64,000 nucleotides of DNA from Roseibium album (GTDB lineage: Bacteria > Pseudomonadota > Alphaproteobacteria > Rhizobiales > Stappiaceae). How positions within the stretch are numbered: the first letter of the stretch is position 1; each line of letters begins with the position of its first letter. The stretch is from assembly GCF_001404515.1 (NCBI RefSeq), contig NZ_CXWE01000003.1, positions 124,001 to 188,000 of the forward strand. The letters are read 5' to 3'. A program made the translations under genes and the position numbers. Below the pieces are notes generated by a model. The model worked only from the letters and a program-made list of their open reading frames with translations, ran no database searches and was not told the DNA's origin. This document shows, piece after piece, positions 62,901 to 64,000 of this stretch.

Positions 62901-64000
62901 ATGAAACTTCGAAATATTGCCATCATCGCGCACGTCGATCATGGCAAAACAACCCTGATCGACGTCCTGCTGAAGCAATCCGGTGCATTTCGCGACAACC
63001 AGCGCACTGAAGAGCGGATGATGGATTCCAACGACATCGAGCGCGAACGCGGGATTACGATCCTGGCGAAAGTCACCTCGCTGGTCTGGAAGGACACACG
63101 CATCAACATCGTTGACACGCCGGGCCACGCCGACTTCGGCGGTGAGGTCGAACGTATCCTGCACATGGTCGATGGTGTCATCCTGCTTGTCGACGCTGCA
63201 GAAGGCCCGATGCCGCAAACGAAATTCGTGCTCGGCAAGGCACTGAAGCTCGGCCTGAAACCGATTGTCGCCATAAACAAGATCGACAAGCCGGAGCAGC
63301 GTGCCGACGAAGTTCTGGACGAAGTTTTCGATCTCTTCGCCGCGCTCGATGCCAATGAAGACCAGCTGGATTTTCCGGTTCTCTATGGTTCCGCCAAACA
63401 GGAATGGATGGCGCTGGAACCGGACGGACCGCAGGACAATATGGATCCGCTGTTCGATATGGTTCTGGACAAGGTCGCTGCTCCTGAAGCGGACCCGGGT
63501 GAATTTCGCATGCTGGCGACCACGATCGAGTCCGACCCTTTCCTGGGCCGCATTTTGACCGGGCGCGTCGTTTCCGGAACAGCATTGCCCAACATGCCCA
63601 TCAAGGCGCTTGCCCGTGACGGCAGCCAGGTGGAATCCGGGCGTGTCTCCAAGATCCTCGCGTTCCGCGGACTGGAACGCCAGCCGATCGAACAGGGCGA
63701 GGCCGGAGACATCGTCGCCATTGCCGGTATGGCAAAGGCAACCGTCGCCGACACTCTCTGCGCAACCGGCGTCACCGAATCACTGCAGGCGCAGCCGATC
63801 GATCCGCCGACGCTGTCCATGACCTTTCGCGTCAATGACAGCCCGCTGGCCGGCACCGAAGGTTCCAAGGTTCAGTCCCGTGTCATCCGCGAACGTCTGA
63901 TGAAGGAAGCCGAAGGCAACGTCGCCCTCAAGGTGGAAGACACCGGCGAACCGGACGCATTTGTCGTTTCGGGCCGCGGCGAACTGCTGCTCGCAATCCT
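62901..64000 (+). CDS. typA: Translational GTPase TypA/BipA, 5' part (cut by window end)
   Basis: 366 codons are present of the roughly 605 expected. G motifs: NIAIIAHVDHGKTTL (G1), ERERGITILAK (G2), DTPGHADFGGEVER (G3), NKIDKPEQR (G4) and a YGSAKQE-type G5. The domain-2 barrel (GRILTGRVVSGTALP) follows. TypA binds the ribosome and supports assembly and stress responses. GGAG precedes the ATG. Confidence 0.96.
   Translation, partial: MKLRNIAIIAHVDHGKTTLIDVLLKQSGAFRDNQRTEERMMDSNDIERERGITILAKVTSLVWKDTRINIVDTPGHADFGGEVERILHMVDGVILLVDAAEGPMPQTKFVLGKALKLGLKPIVAINKIDKPEQRADEVLDEVFDLFAALDANEDQLDFPVLYGSAKQEWMALEPDGPQDNMDPLFDMVLDKVAAPEADPGEFRMLATTIESDPFLGRILTGRVVSGTALPNMPIKALARDGSQVESGRVSKILAFRGLERQPIEQGEAGDIVAIAGMAKATVADTLCATGVTESLQAQPIDPPTLSMTFRVNDSPLAGTEGSKVQSRVIRERLMKEAEGNVALKVEDTGEPDAFVVSGRGELLLAI

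Noticed and set aside
1-64000. tRNA, rRNA, CRISPR array, prophage or IS elements
   Set aside because: Looked for cloverleaf, direct-repeat/spacer and transposase patterns by eye; none recognised. A covariance-model search would be decisive.

Overview
The window looks like chromosomal DNA of an aerobic marine alphaproteobacterium, probably of the Roseibium/Labrenzia/Stappia group (inferred from gene content and composition, not from a marker gene). The evidence is the pairing of crotonyl-CoA carboxylase/reductase with ethylmalonyl-CoA mutase, an alphaproteobacterial porin, an IalB-type protein, an RTX protein, two chemoreceptors and several small-molecule uptake and catabolic operons. No rRNA, tRNA, CRISPR array, prophage or insertion sequence was recognised. 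Coding density is high, and the AT-rich stretches are mainly a few promoter regions and one sulfatase-like gene.

1-16.2 kb is catabolism, sensing and transport. It holds the end of a TenA-like gene with a DMT exporter, a flavin/Fe-S demethylase-like oxidoreductase, a chemoreceptor, and a LysR regulator divergent from an operon of a 2-oxoglutarate oxygenase, a medium-chain reductase and an enolase-superfamily dehydratase. A ROK repressor then faces a PotABCD-type ABC transporter operon ending in a glycerophosphodiester phosphodiesterase, with a perfect inverted repeat between them.

16.2-23.6 kb is mostly stress and surface. An OhrR-like peroxide sensor is divergent from two catalase-related peroxidases, one exported and one cytosolic. 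Then come a serralysin-like RTX protein whose zinc site is destroyed, a DinB protein, a beta carbonic anhydrase and a Tat-exported isochorismatase-fold hydrolase, the last facing an AraC regulator across a pair of direct repeats.

24.6-30.2 kb concerns one-carbon and C2 metabolism. An SbtA bicarbonate transporter with its PII-like partner SbtB lies on the same strand as a small unknown protein and ethylmalonyl-CoA mutase; crotonyl-CoA carboxylase/reductase diverges from the mutase. Together with the carbonic anhydrase this could supply CO2/bicarbonate to the ethylmalonyl-CoA pathway.

30.5-48.6 kb is a mixed housekeeping and envelope region: CAP lipoprotein, SH3 protein, GH25 lipoprotein, TetR, porin, exonuclease III, quinone reductase, SpoU methyltransferase, MFS exporter, secreted caspase-like protease, VanX-like dipeptidase overlapping an ECF sigma factor, IalB protein, RlmN, a second chemoreceptor and a cytochrome P460-like protein.

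48.8-64 kb holds a Tat-exported molybdenum hydroxylase (IorAB type) under a TetR regulator with two operator-like palindromes, a YiaW/YiaV-like membrane pair with an outer-membrane factor, argG with a ferredoxin-like gene, an AT-rich sulfatase-superfamily membrane protein, folP-folK, a MarR-regulated Bcr/CflA exporter with a palindromic operator, and the 5' part of typA.
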